A DNA stretch of 64,000 nucleotides from Anthoceros angustus (GCA_010909165.1 VJWM01000068.1:558001-622000), one strand, 5' to 3'. Positions 44,131 through 57,790 are shown, counted from the stretch's first letter. Notes: generated by a model not told the origin, from the letters alone. Made by a program: numbers and translations.

Positions 44131-47100
44131 TTTCTGCAGCTGCGGTGGCTCGGGGTGAGACGCCCACCGGATTTCCCATGTTCTTGCGGCTAGCGGGCTT
44201 GTCGCTATGGACAAGCCTCGCCTCAGCAGGCGCCCACTCGCGGTCGGCGAAGCCTTCATGCGACTACTCACCGCACTATTGCCCTTCGCCGCCTCTCTTC
44301 TTCAAGAAGACCTCAACCCCTTCAATTTGGCATTGCACCCGGGCCGTGAGTCCGTGGTGCTTGGAGTGAAGGCATGCCTTGATACCCACCCGAGTGGGTG
44401 GTCTTACAGTTGATGTCGAGAACGCCTTCAATACCATCTCTAGGCGCCATCTTCGAGGAGCTTAGGGATGCCGGGCGCCTGGGAGCCTTATACCTTTTGT
44501 CCGGTGCTTCTACGGAGGTCCTCCAACCTCTACTACCAAAGACAAGAACGCTCTTCGTGGATTTGCCTGCCTTGAATCGCCATGTGTACTGTGCAAGGCG
44601 ACCCCTAGGCGGTGCTCTCTTCGCCATTACTCACTATAGGGCCCTTTCTAGGCCGCCTCTCTTCCCGGCTTTCACAGGCTCGGGGCGGTCTACACCTCAC
44701 ATCCCTGCCCGGGACAAAGTTAAGGAGGCCTTTGAGCTCTTCTCTCATGAGCTCGTGGGCTTGAAGGTCAAGCCGCCCAAGTGCCGGGTCTCCGCTGGGA
44801 TTCTACCTACTTTGCAATTTCTCACTGGGAGATTGCTCCGGCCTGGATCATGGATTCTAGGGGTCCCTCTGCCTCGACTTCATCGGAGCTTCTGGACCAG
44901 CTCGCAGAGGACCTCTCCCATGTCGAGGACCTCCCTTTCTTTGGAGGATGCACAGTGGCCTTTGGAATTCTTTCCTCCTGTTTTGCTAGGCGCCTGTTAC
45001 CTCATCCGCCGGTTGTCGTGAATGGTGTTTGAACACCTCGGGGACCTTTTTCTCCCGAAGATCCATCTAGCGGCTTCCCGTAGCTCTTTTCTCCGCCGGG
45101 TTCACGCTAGTGTGCCACCGGATTTCCCATGTTCTTGCGGCTAGCGGGCTTGTCGCTATGGACAAGCCTCGCCTCAGGCGTCGCCCACTCGCGGTCGGCG
45201 AAGCCTTCATGCGACTACTCACCGCACTATTGCCCTTCGCCGCCTCTCTTCTTCAAGAAGACCTCAACCCCTTCAATTTGGCATCACACCGGGCCGTGAG
45301 TCCGTGGTGCTTGGAGTGAAGGCATGTTTTGATACCCACCCGAGTGGGTGGTCTTACAGTTGATGTCGAGAACGCCTTCAATACCATCTCTAGGGGCGCC
45401 ATCTTCGAGGAGCTTAGGGATGTCAAGGGCGCCTGGGAGCCTTATACCTTTTGTCCGGTGCTTCTACGGAGGTCCTCCAACCTCTACTACCAAAGACAAG
45501 AACGCTCTTCGTGGATTTGCCTGCCTTGAATCCACATGTGTACTGTGCAAGGCGACCCCTAGGCGGTGCTCTCTTCGCCATTGCTCACTATAGGGCCCTT
45601 TCTAGGCCGCCCGATCGGGCGCTTATGGTTCTTTTAGTACCCTTCCCAATGGGGCGGTCTACACCTCACATCCCTGCCCGGGACAAAGTTAAGGAGGCCT
45701 TGAGCTCTTCTCTCATGAGCTCGTGGGCTTGAAGGTCAAGCCGCCCAAGTGCTGTCCGGGTCTCCGCTGGGATTCTACCTACTTTGCAATTTCTCACTGG
45801 GAGATTGCTCCGGCCTGGATCTGGATTCTAGGGGTCCCTCTGCCTCGACTTCATCGGAGCTTCTGGACCAGCTCGCAGAGGACCTCTCCCATGTCGAGGA
45901 CCTCCCTTTGCCGGAGGATGCAGGTGGCCTTTGGAATTCTTTCCTCCTGCTTTGCTAGGCGCCTGGTTACCTCATCCAGACCGCCCATCCTCGACACTTT
46001 TGTCCCTACCGCGGTTTGATAGGAAGATTATGGATACTCTCGGGGACATCCTGGCCTGTGGGCTTTTGAGTGCCCTATGGGCGATCCGCTCACGGCAAGC
46101 GTCCCTACATGCAATTTGAGGCACAGTTCCGCCTGGAGGTCTCTTCCCGGCTTTCACAGGCTCGGGGCTTTTGCTCGGCTCTGGGGCTGCAGTTCTAGGG
46201 GTGGGCTTGGGCATCCCTCCGGAGGAGGCTTTGCGTCTTTGCCAAGGCTCGGGCGGAATCCGCAGTTGGAGCAGTCCGGGTAATGCAACCAACTGCGTCG
46301 TTGCAAGGCTTGGCGGCGGTGGTATGCTCATGTTGCCGGGCTCTTGACCCTCCCTAGCCCCCGCTTGAGGAGACCATTGTTGCCCTCGTGCCTCCATCCG
46401 GCTCCCAAGGATGCCATCCCCGGACATATCGACTACGTCCGGAGGATCCCTTCTCTGGATCGGGCGGCTTTTGCTCAGCTCTCTCGACCCACGTCTTTCA
46501 TCGGGTTGTCGGGAATGGTGTTTGAACACCTCGGGGACCTTTTTCTCCCGAAGATCCATCTAGCGGCTTCCCGAGCTCTTTTCTGCAGCTGCGGTGGCTC
46601 GGGGTGAGACGCCCACCGGATTTCCCATGTTCTTGCGGCTAGCGGGCTTGTCGCTATGGACAAGCTCGCCTCAGGCGTCGCCCACTCGCGGTCGGCGAAG
46701 CCTTCATGCGACTACTCGGCCGCACTATTGCCCTTGATTGCGCTCTCTTCTTGACACCTCAACCCCTTCAATTTGGCATTGCCACCGGGCCGTGAGTCCG
46801 TGGTGCTTGGAGTGAAGGCATGCCTTGATACCCACCCGAGTGGGTGGTCTTCTGAGTTGATGTCGAGAACGCCTTCAATACCATCTCTAGGGCGTCATCT
46901 TGAGGAGCTTAGGGATCTTGGCGGCGTTGCAGGAGCCTTATACCTTTTGTCCGGTGCTTCTACGGAGGTCCTCCAACCTCTACTACCGGCGTCTCTTGAG
47001 TTCTTGTCTACTGTCTTGGAATCGGCCACAGTGCCGGGCAAGGCGACCCCTAGGCGGTGCTCTCTTCGCCATTGCTCACTATAGGGCCCTTTCTAGGGCC

Positions 47101-48500
47101 GCCCTCCGGGACCCCTCCATCCCGACACTTTTGTCCGTGGCGACTCTCACATCCCTGCCCGGGACAAAGTTAAGGAGGCCTTTGAGCTCTTCTCTCATGA
47201 GCTCGTGGGCTTGAAGGTCAAGCCGCCCAAGTGCCGGGTCTCCGCTGGGATTCTACCTACTTTGCAATTTCTCACTGGGAGATTGCTCCGGCCTGGATCA
47301 TGGATTCTAGGGGTCCCTCTGCCTCGCCCACCTGGAGCTTCTGGACCAGCTCGCAGAGGACCTCTCCCATGTCGAGGACCTCCTTTGCCGGAGGATGCAC
47401 AGTGGCCTTTGGAATTCTTTCCTCCTGTTTTGCTAGGCGCCTGTTACCTCATCCGCCGGTTGTCGAATGGTGTTTGAACACCTCGGGGACCTTTTTCTCC
47501 TCAAGATCCATCTAGCGGCTTCCCGTAGCTCTTTTCTCCGGGTCCGCGGGGTGAGACGCCCACCGGATTTCCCATGTTCTTGCGGCTAGCGGGCTTGTCG
47601 CTATGGACAAGCCTCCTGTGCTCTCGGCGCCCACTCGCGGTCGGCGAAGCCTTCATGCGACTACTCACCGCACTATTGCCCTTCGCCGCCTCTCTTCTTC
47701 AAGAAGACCTCAACCCCTTCAATTTGGCATTACACCCGTGAGTCCGTGGTGCTTGGAGTGAAGGCATGTTGATACCCACCCGAGTGGGTGGTCTTACAGT
47801 TGATGTCGAGAACGCCTTCAATACCATCTCTAGGCGCCATCTTCGAGGAGCTTAGGGATGCCGGGCGCCTGGGAGCCTTATACCTTTTGTCCGGTGCTTC
47901 TACGGAGGTCCTCCAACCTCTACTACCAAAGACAAGAACGCTCTTCGTGGATTTGCCTGCCTTGAATCGCCATGTACTGTGCAAGGCGACCCCTAGGCGG
48001 TGCTCTTCGCCATTGCTCACTATAGGGCCCTTTCTAGGGCCGCCTCCTGACCGTGTCTTCCTTCGCACGACTCTCACATCCCTGCCCGGGACAAAGTTAA
48101 GGAGGCCTTGAGCTCTTCTCTCATGAGCTCGTGGGCTTGAAGGTCAAGCCGCCCAAGTGCCGGTCCGTCTCCGCTGGGATTCTACCTACTTTGCAATTTC
48201 TCACTGGGAGATTGCTCCGGCCTGGATCATGGATTCTAGGGGTCCCTCTGCCTCGACTTCATCGGAGCTTCTGGACCAGCTCGCAGAGGACCTCTCCCAT
48301 GTCGAGGACCTCCTTTGCCGGAGGATGCACAGTGGCCTTTGGAATTCTTTCCTCCTGCTTTGCTAGGCGCCTGTTACCTCATCCAGACGCCTCCATCCTC
48401 GACACTTTTGTCCCTACCGCGGTTTGATAGGAAGATTATGGATACTCTCGGGGACATCCTGGCCTGTGGGCTTTTGAGTGCCCTATGGGCGATCCGCTCA
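44130..48500 (+). mobile_element. Four partial tandem copies of the LINE reverse-transcriptase region
   Basis: The same ordered blocks appear four times, starting near 44160, 45110, 46600 and 47550: MDKPRLSRRPLAVGEAFMRL, then LLPFAASLLQEDLNPFNLA, then VDVENAFNTIS (the reverse-transcriptase Asp-bearing motif), then IPFVRCFYG, then GDPLGGALFAIAHYRALSR, then HIPARDKVKEAFELFSHELV. In every copy the frame is interrupted by 1-20-nt indels. No Y-x-D-D catalytic box is visible: the sequence jumps from the ALSR region straight to the HIPARDK block, or with a short filler. The copies are nearly identical elsewhere, so they are young or partly an assembly artefact. None could encode active reverse transcriptase. 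Confidence 0.7.
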
Positions 48501-51500
48501 CTGGCAAGCGCCCCTACTGCAATTTGAGGCACAGTTCCGCCTGGAGGTCTCTTCCCGGCTTTTCCGCGCTGGGCCCTCTCGCCTCGCTTTGGCTTCTCGG
48601 TTCATCCTCCATGACAGCCCTTTCTCGAGGATCTCGACGTGTGGAGGAGGGAACCTTCTCTCCAAACGCCCTGAGGCAAGCTAGGACATGTTATCGGTGG
48701 ATGCTAAGGACTTCCTCCTTTCTCGACATTTATTATCGATGGTTTCGGGGTTGTGCATCTCGCCGAGAAGCGCCGCCAGCTTCCCCCTCCAGACCCCTCC
48801 ATCCCTGTGTCCACAAGGCGGCCCGCCTTGTTCGGGAAGGGCGCAGTGCTTGGCTATTGGCCCGCCCATGCATACGGGTTTTCACATCGCACCAACCACC
48901 TTCACCATCGCGATGCGATTCCGTCTGGCTCGCCCACCGTGGCTTCTTCGCTCCTTACTTGCGAGTGCGGCTCGCCTCGATGATTCCGGGTACACCTTGC
49001 TCGTTGTCCCACGGGTCATCGCATTGCCACTCACGACGCCATCCGCGATGTCATGTTCGCCATCGCCGCGAAAGCGGCTACATGGCATGGAGGAGCGGAT
49101 GTATACTCCGCATGTGTCGCTCAATCCGGCCGACCTGCACTTGTCCGTGGCGACTGTGTTTCGTGGCGTATGTGGTGGTTACCGATCCTACACGTGACAC
49201 CATCTCCGCCAGTCATCACTAACCGTCCGCTGGTTGCCGCCGGAGCTTCTGGACCAGCTCGCAGAGGACCTCTCCCATGTCGAGGACCTCTCCCATGTCG
49301 AGGACCTCCTTTCTTTGGAGGATGCAGGTGGCCTTTGGAATTCTTTCCTCTGTTTTGCTAGGCGCCACAGTTACCTCATCCGTCTGTTGCCTCCATCCCG
49401 ACACTTTTGTCCTGCGGCGGTTTGATAGGAAGATTATGGATACTCTCGGGGACATCCAGGCTCGGGGCTTTTGAGTGCCCTATGGGCGTCGGCCCGGCAA
49501 GCGTCCCTACATGCAATTTGGAGGCAGTGCACTCTCTGGAGGTCTCTTCCCGGCTTTCACAGGCGATTGGGCCCTCTCGCTTTGGCTTCTCGGTTCATCC
49601 TCCATGGCAGGCCCTTTCGGAGGATCTCGTATCAGGTGTGGAGGAGGGAACCTTCTCTCTCCAAACGTCCTTGAGGCAAGCTAGGGACATGTTATCAGTG
49701 GATGCTCGGAAGGACTTCCCTCCTTTCTCGACATTTATTACTGATGGTTTCAAGGGGTTGCAGGCATCTCTGCTCGAGAAGCAGCTCGGCCAGGCTTTCC
49801 AGTCTGCCCTCCAGGACCCCTCCATCCCCAGGTCCACAAGGGCGCGGCTCCGCTCTTGTTCTGGGAAGGGCGCAGGTGCTTGGCTATTGGCCCGCCCATG
49901 CATACGGGTTTTCACATCGCACCAACCACCTTCACTCTGCGATGCGATTCCGGGTACACCTTGCTCGTTGTCCCTCCTAGATGGGCTTTTGAGTGCCCTA
50001 TGGGCGATCCGCTCACGGCGCCATCCAGCGATGTCATGTTCGCCATCGCTCGCGGCGGCTACATGGCATGGAGGAGGCGGATGTATACTCTCCGTCTGGT
50101 CGTTCAATCCGGCCGACTGCACTTGTCCGTGGCGACCGGTTTGATGGCGGATGTGGTGGTTACCGATCCTACGAGACACCATCTCGCTCGGTCATCACTA
50201 GCGTCCGAGTTGGGCTGCCGGAGGCGGTGACTCTCAAGGTCCGCAAATATTGCGGGATGCAAGCGGCCACCTCTTTATTCCGCTTGCACTAAAGCGTATG
50301 GGGCAATGGTGAGGACTTTGACAAATTTGTCAAGTCTGTGCCAAAGCTTACCATGCACGTAGACACGGGTCATTCCTCGACTTCATCGGAGCTTCTGGAC
50401 CAGCTCGCAGAGGACCTCTCCCATGTCGAGGACCTCCCTTTGCCGGAGGATGCAGGTGGCCTTTGGAATTCTTTCCTCCTGCTTTGCTAGGCGCCTGTTA
50501 CCTCATCCAGACGCCATCCTCGACACTTTTGTCCCTACCGCGGTTTGATAGGAAGATTATGGATACTCTCGGGGACATCCTGGCCTGTGGGCTTTTGAGT
50601 GCCCTATGGGCGATCCGCTCACTGTGGCTTCTTCGCTCCTTACTTGCAGTGCGGCTCGCTCTCTCTGGAGGTCTCTTCCCGGCGGCTTTCACAGGCGATT
50701 GGGCCCTCTCGCTTTGGCTTCTCGGTTCATCCTCCATGACAGCCCTTTCGGAGGATCTCGACGTGTGGAGGAGGGAACCTTCTCCAAACGCCCTTGAGGC
50801 AAGCTAGGACATGTTATCGTGGATGCTAAGGACTTCCTCCTTTCTCGACATTTATTATCGATGGTTTCGAGGGGTTGCATCTCGCCGAGAAGCGCCGCCA
50901 GCTTCACCGCCTCCAGACCCTCCATCCCTGTGTCCACAAGGGCGCTGCCCGCCTTGTTCGGGAAGGGCGCAGTGCTTGGCTATTGGCCCGCCCATGCATA
51001 CGGGTTTTCACATCGCACCAACCACCTTCACCATCGCGATGCGATTCCGTCTGGCTCGCCCACCGTGGCTTCTTCGCTCCTTACTTGCGAGTGCGGCTCG
51101 CCTCGATGATTCCGGGTACACCTTGCTCGTTGTCCCACGGGTCATCGATTGCCACTCACGACGCCATCCGCGATGTCATGTTCGCCATCGCCGCGAAAGC
51201 GGCTACATGGCATGGAGGGAGCGGATGTATACTCCGCATGTGTCGCTCAATCCGGCCGACTGCACTTGTCCGTGGCGACTGTGTTTCGTGGCGTATGTGG
51301 TGGTTACCGATCCTACACGAGACACCATCTCCGCCAGTCATCACTAACCGCCCAGACCCCTCCATCCCAGGTCCACAAGGCGGCTCTCAAGGTCCGCAAA
51401 TATTGCGGGATGCAAGCGGCCACCTCTTTATTCCGCTTGCACTAGAACGATGTAATGGTCGAGGACTTTGACAAATTTGTCAAGTCTGTGCCAAAGCTTA

Positions 51501-51715
51501 CCATGCACGAGACACCATCTCTGGGGCTGCAGTTCTAGGGGTCCCTCTCAGATTACAAAGATACTTCCGACAACGGGTTTCAATTGCCCTTCAACGCGCC
51601 TCAACGGCGATCCTCCACAAGGCGGCGGTGGGTGGCGCATCTTCCTCTACCTCCGTGGTTTGCGGGCCGTTTATTCTTCCCGCATATGACATTGTGGGTG
51701 CGATGGGTGACTTTA
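48500..51715 (+). mobile_element. Three partial copies of the LINE C-terminal region
   Basis: Three tracts beginning near 48500, 49480 and 50610 share ordered blocks: FDRKIMDTLGDI just upstream, a C-x-C segment (CECGS in some frames), then readable pieces such as DAIRDVMFAIA, GYMAWR, NPAD or RPAD and VVVTDPTR. That order is like the C-terminal cysteine motif plus restriction-like endonuclease-type segment of some LINE families, an inference from layout rather than a match I can verify. The final tract continues through LRLQRYFRQRVSIALQRAS to a stop after VGAMGDFR near 51715. Many small indels break all frames. Confidence 0.55.
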
Positions 51716-51840
51716 GGTAGGGAGCTTATTTGCTCCTCTTCACCTTGACCCCTGGTCCTCTTTGGTTGTCCCCTCCTAGATGGGCTTTTCCCATCGTTTT
51801 TCACTTCAATAAAATATTTCCTTACTAACGAGTTGTGGAA
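51716..51840 (+). terminator. LINE 3' end with AATAAA signal
   Basis: After the last stop the sequence has a short untranslated stretch and an AATAAA hexamer at 51808-51813, consistent with the polyadenylation signal of the LINE transcript. Whether a poly(A) tract followed at insertion is unclear; none is visible. Confidence 0.5.
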
Positions 51841-52009
51841 TGGGTTTTTGCATCCGAAGACGCAAAGAGGCCACATTTACCCTCTATGTCGTTATAGTCC
51901 TAGGATTCGATCCCAAGGGAATGGTGTTGTGTCAAGGTGTTCGGAATCTATGGATTCTAGACCTACCCCGTCGCTCACTACCCCACCTTCTCCAGCTACT
52001 CTGCCCAAA

Positions 52010-52395
52010 CCCACCACCGTGGTAGACTCGGCCACCGTGGTAGACTCGGCCACCGTGGCGGGTCCCACCACAGACCCCTCTCGCCTCGGCCTTCGCGGAG
52101 TCTATTCGTCACGGCTTCTCGGCGGACCTAGGGGCTATGGGCATACGGACACCTATATACACCTCACTTTACTTCTGGGAATTTCTGCGATTCCACCGCA
52201 CGCTTCCACTCCTCTTACGCATTTCCGATTTTCCCTCACACACTCTCACAATCCCTCCCAGCGCGCACTCATCTACCCTTTCGGGAACCTCCCCCTTCCT
52301 AATGAACTCTCCCTCGTCTCACGGGCCACAGACCCCTCCTTGGGCCACACAGACCCCTCCTTGGGCCACACAGACCCCTCTCTCATGGAATGAAC
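52010..52395 (+). repeat. Short tandem arrays (ccaccgtgg units and cagacccct units)
   Basis: At 52016-52065 the phrase accgtggtagactcggcc occurs two to three times. At 52328-52383 the 21-bp unit cacagacccctccttgggcca occurs almost three times. The spacer between has no recognisable gene. Confidence 0.75.
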
Positions 52396-53335
52396 ACACC
52401 TGGTGGCAGCAGTTGGAAAAGAGGATCAGGAAGAAAACCCCGGTCAGTGCTTGGGCGATTCGCCTTCCGGCAGTTCCGCCTCAGCCTTCCGCGGCAATTC
52501 CTACCTCTTTTTCCGGCTACCTTCCGTTACCCCAGGCGTGGAGCTTGGCCACTCCGCTCTCGACCATCCAGAGATCTTCCCGGCCTTCTTGTGACCAGAA
52601 GACGGTGCGCCCGTTTGATCTTGACGGGCGTCTCCAATCAACCCCACACGAGGTTCGATACGGAAGTTCACACGAAATCGTCATCTTTGAGAGACACCCA
52701 AAGGGTCTCTTATACATCCGGGCCGTGGTCCAACACGGCTCACTTCTCTTTAGTGTCTAAAATTGTAGCTCCTACCACGGCGCCTTACCAATCTAAGCAA
52801 CATGACTCTGGTGATGGAACTCCCTATCCTCTGAAAAACCCGGTCCTAGGCTATCGCGACTCCCCTAAAATCAGTGCCGCCTCGCGATTCTTTGCCTCGC
52901 CCTCGGCCCATGGGGACCCCTCTCGCTCTTGACCTCGCCTCGATCCGGCGATTTTCCCCACAACCTCCACCTCACTCTCCTTTTGAGTTTCCCTCGCGCC
53001 TTCCAGCGGACGTTGCGCCTTTGTGACCTCTATGTCCATTGTCCGCTCCTCCTCATTTGGACAACCATACCGTGTGCTCCTCCTCCATGCTCGCTGCGCC
53101 TCGCTCATCTCTTCCGGCACCACTTGCGGAGGATAGGCGCCCGCTCCTACTCGAAGGAACCAGCAGTAGCGCTTTGTGGCGGTCAAGATGTCTGACCGGT
53201 GGTTTACGCCCCTCCATCCCAACAACCACATACGTTTAGAGTGAGCACCGCTCACCATGCGGCGGCGAGGACATGAGCATCCTCATCCGGGCCGTAACTG
53301 TCGCCCGATCTGGTCCTTACCCTCTCCTCCGTGGA
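52396..53335. other. Unassigned sequence between two repeat mosaics
   Basis: Open frames on both strands, none recognised. A plus-strand phrase WWQQLEKRIRKKTP near 52400 and a minus-strand charged segment near 52850-53250 are reminiscent of retroelement gag proteins, but I cannot support a family. Confidence 0.35.
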
Positions 53336-56300
53336 CAATCACAGGCGGTGCTGTTGATTCTCGGAGATCATCCCTCCATCTGCGACACTCCAGCCGGTGA
53401 CTTCCCCACCTCGGTTCCCGTTCCACGGCGGTGGCTGGTTTAGCCACCGTGGTGGTTCTTCCACGGTGGTTGCTTGGCTCCTGCGGTGGCATGCTCGGCC
53501 TTTCTTGGTTTGGCCACCTCTCTCTTGACTCGGCCTAACCCGTCTCTTTCCGCTTGTACCTCTCCTTGACTTCTTGAATTTCTCCAAGGCGCCATCGCTT
53601 CCACTGCTCCTGGACTCGAGACCTCATCTTGAAGCTCTTCAATTGTAGCATCGCCCCTTGACTGATTTACTAAGGCCTCTGAGTGGACATGTCCCTTAAG
53701 CGCTCCTGCCTTGCATAAGGCCGCACTCCGTCTGCGCTCCTCGGCCGCCTTGCTCTCGCCTTCCGGGCTTCCAACTTCTCCTTGAGCAACTTCTCCTGTT
53801 GGCCTTGCACTCGGCCGGTGAGAGCCATGGGCTTGATCGAGGAGATCACTGCGTCATGCCATGGCGAAGTCAAACCACCAAATCCCCAAATTGGGCTGTC
53901 CCTTTGCCCATCCGCCTCCACAACAATTCTCGGCGGTGTCTCCTATCCCCACCTCGGCCGGATGGTTCGGTGAAATGTCGCCAAAATATCCGGAGCTCGT
54001 TGCGGTCTCGGCTGAAGTTAACCCCTCCTCTCCTAGGGGTTGATGCCTTGCCTCTTCCCGCTCCATTCTCCCCTAGCGGATTCATCCCACAGGAGGGAGC
54101 AACTTGCCATTTCCCTTTATTTTCTCCTCCTTTACCGCGTTCTGCTGTAGTCTTGACTGGTGACCACAGGTGTGGCTGGGTTCCTCCTCTGTGCTCCTCC
54201 CTTTTCGCCGACCCCTGCTCGACTGCCGCCGCCTTCGCTTACCCTTGGAAACTTCCCCACCCTCTTAGAACCTTCGAGGCGCATTCCCAAGCTGGAATCC
54301 TTGCAGAATCCTCCTTAAATTCCTCCTCTTCTACCTTGAGTTCCCCGACCGGCTTCCAACCATGCGGGCGGACCGACTTCAACTCCGTTAAACACGGAAT
54401 GCGCAAATACATGAATCGAGAAAAGGCGAAATCAAGGAGGGCCGAGGGAAGGAGAGAGTAAATTCGCCTTCTCCTCACAGGCTCTTTGAAAATCATCCTC
54501 CCCAATCAATTTGTGTACCCTTGACCACCTCGTGAAGAAAAACCAAGAAGTGATCCGCCATATGATCCGACTTAGGTTACATAGGAAACACAAAATCCAT
54601 TTGGCCAATCCACAGGCGGTGCTGTTGATTCTCGGAGATCATCCCTCCATCTGCGACACTCCAGCCGGTGACTTCCCCACCTCGGTTCCCGTTCCACGGC
54701 GGTGGCTGGTTTAGCCACCGTGGTGGTTACTTCCCGGTGGTTGCTTGGCTCTGCGGTGGGCGGCTCGGCCTTTCTTGGTTTGGCCACCTCTCTCTTGACT
54801 CGGCCCTAGCTTCGCCTCTTTCCGCTTGTACCTCTCCATGACTTCTTGAATTTCTCCAAGGCGCCATCGCTTCCACACTCTGGACTCGCGAGACCTCATC
54901 TTGAAGCTCTTCAATTGTAGCATCGCCCCTTGACTGATTTACTAAGGCCTCTGAGTGGACATGTCCCTTAAGCGCTCCATGCCTTGCATAAGGCCGCACT
55001 CCGTCTGCGCTCCTCGGCCTTGCTCTCGCCTTCCGGGCTTCCAACTTCTCCTTGAGCAACTTCTCCTGTTGGCCTTGCACTCGGCCGGTGAGAGCCATGG
55101 GCTTGATCGAGGAGATCACTGCGTCTGCCATGGCGAAGTCAAACCACCAAATCCCCAAATTGGGCTGTCCCTTTGCCCATCCGCCTCCACAACAATTCTC
55201 GGCGGTGTCTCCTATCCCCACCTCGGGGATGGTTCGGTGAAATGTCGCCAAAATATCCGGAGCTCGTTGCGGTCTTGGCTGAAGTTAACCCCTCCTCTCC
55301 TAGGGGTTGATGCCTTGCCTCTTCCCCGCTCCATTCTCCCCTAGCGGCAGCGATTCATCCCACAGGAGGGAGCAACTTGCCATTTCCCTTTATTTTCTCC
55401 TCCTTTACCGCGTTCTGCTGCGTCTTGACTGGTGACCACAGGTGTGGCTGGGTTCCTCCTCCGCCGCCTTCTTGTGTCCTCCCTTTTCGCCGACCCCTGC
55501 TCGACTGCCGCCGCCTTCGCTTCTTACCCTTGGAAACTTCCCCACCCTCTTAGAACCTTCGAGGCGCATTCCCAAGCTGGAATCCTTGCCCGAATCCTCC
55601 TTAAATTCCTCCTCTTCTACCTTGAGTTCCCCGACCGGCTTCCAACCATGCGGGCGGACCGACTTCAACTCCGTTAAACACGGAATGCAAATACATGAAT
55701 CGGAAAAGGCGAAATCAAGGAGGGCCGAGGAAGAGAGTAAATTCGCCTTCTCCTCACAGGCTCTTTCGAAAATCATCCTTCCCCAATCAATTTGTGTACC
55801 CTTGACCACCTCGTGAAGAAAAACCAAGTGATCCGCCATATGATCCGACTTAGGTTACATAGGAAACACAAAATCCATTTGGCCAATCCACAGGCGGTGC
55901 GAACACGAGTTGGCGAGTCACCCATTATTCCTCTCACTTCCCAGGCTTCATGGCGCAGCTCTCAAGGTCTTCTTTATTTGGGGTCAATCACCAAGCTCCC
56001 ATCTTGATGCTTCTCGCCCATACCTTTGCTCGAAGAGGCCAAATCCAGATTCTGCGGCCTTTTCCTCGCGTCACCCTCTTGCGACTTGGTCCTTAATTGC
56101 GGGCGCACTCTTGCACCAATGCAGTGTCAGAGCACCATTTCTTCTCCATGAACTTGAGGCCCGGCTCACACGGTGCCGGCTCTCACTTTCCGATGGTCCA
56201 TGTTGGGCCCTGCGTGAGTGAGATTTCGGCCGCGGCTCGGGGCGCCATCTCCTTCTCTCGTTGTTTCCCAAAAACAAAACCTCGACTACCCTGCAGTTAC

Positions 56301-57790
56301 GGTCGAGAAAAAAATCGAGCCGCCCTCGCGCTCCTTCCACGCCTCCTCGCGAACTTGCGGCGCCCGATTTCTCTCCTCCGCCGCCGCCTGTCACGATCGT
56401 CGCCTTCCTCCTGCAGTGAGGCGGAGATTTGGCTGGCGTGGTTATGCAGCGCGCCCCTCTTCTGCGGCTCGCTCGCCCCTCACGGAAAGTCGCGACCTCG
56501 CGGTCTTGGCTGAAGTTAACCCCTCCTCTCCTAGGGGTTGATGCCGCCTTGCCTCTTCCCGCTCCATTCTCCCCTAGCGGCAGCGATTCATCCCCCCACA
56601 GGAGGGAGCAACTTGCCATTTCCCTTTATTTTCTCCTCCTTTACCGCGTTCTGCTGTAGTCTTGACTGGTGACCACAGGTGTGGCTGGGTTCCTCCTCTG
56701 CTTCTTGTGTCCTCCCTTTTCGCCGACTGCCGCCGCCTTCGCTTACCCTTGGAAACTTCCCCACCCTCTTAGAACCTTCGAGGCGCATTCCCAAGCTGGA
56801 ATCCTTGCCCGAATCCTCCTTAAATTCCTCCTCTTCTACCTTGAGTTCCCCGACCGGCTTCCAACCATGCGGGCGGACCGACTTCAACTCAGTTAAACAC
56901 GGAATGCAAATACATGAATCGAGAAAAGGCGAAATCAAGGAGGGCCGAGGGAAGGAGAGAGTAAGTCGCCTTCTCCTCACAGGCTCTTTGAAAATCATCC
57001 TTCCCCAATCAATTTGTGTACCCTTGACCACCTCGTGAAGAAAAACCAAGAAGTGATCCGCCATATGATCCGACTTAGGTTACATAGGAAACACAAAATC
57101 CATTTGGCCAATCCCACGCTTGAGAACACGAGTTGGCGAGTCACCCGACCATTGTTCACTCTCACTTCCCAGGCTTCATGGCGCGGCTGCGGCTTTCAAG
57201 GTCTTCTTTCACTGGGGTCAATCACCAAGCTCCCATCTTGATGCTTCGCCCATACCTTTGCTCGAAGAGGCCAAATCCAGTTCTGCGGCCTTTTCCTCGC
57301 GTCACCCTCTTGCGACTTGGTCCTTAATTGCGGGCGCACTCTTGCACCAATGCGGTGTCGTAGCACCATTTCTTCTCCATGAACTTGAGGCCCGGCTCAC
57401 GCACCGGCCGGCTCTCACTTTCCGATGGTCCATGTTGGGCCCTGCGTGAGTGAGATTTCGGCCGCGGCTCGGGCGCCATCTCCTTCTCGTTGTTTCCCAA
57501 AACAAAACCTCGACTACCCTGCAGTTACGGTCGGAAAAAAATCGAGCCGCCCTCGCGCTCCTTCCACGCCTCCTCGCGAACTTGCGGCGCCCGATTTCTC
57601 TCCTCCGCCGCCGCCTGTCACGATCGTCGCGCCCTTCCTCCTGCAGTGAGGCGGAGATTTGGCTGGCGTGGTTATGCGCGCCCCTCTTCTGCGGCTCGCT
57701 CGCCCCTCACGGAAAGTCGCGACCTCGCGGTCTTTGGGTGTGCCCTTCTCCCGATTGCGCTCCGTGGGGTAGTCCCGCCCGCCACTAGGG
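53336..57790 (-). repeat. Mosaic of about 1.25-kb units (possibly gag-like, minus strand)
   Basis: Anchor phrases recur at a regular distance: caggtgtggctgggttcctc at about 54169, 55439 and 56677; gatccgccatatgatccgac at about 54551, 55831 and 57055; gtgctgttgattctcggaga at 53349 and 54618; gggcgcactcttgcaccaat at about 56101 and 57334. Three full units and one partial unit result. On the minus strand each unit reads pieces like FLHEVVKGTQIDWGRMIF, CLTELKSVRPHGWKPVGELK and a charged, probably coiled segment GQQEKLLKEKLEARKARAR, in a composition typical of plant retroelement gag. Frames are broken by small indels in every unit. No reverse transcriptase or protease is visible, so the class is unproven. 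Confidence 0.55.
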
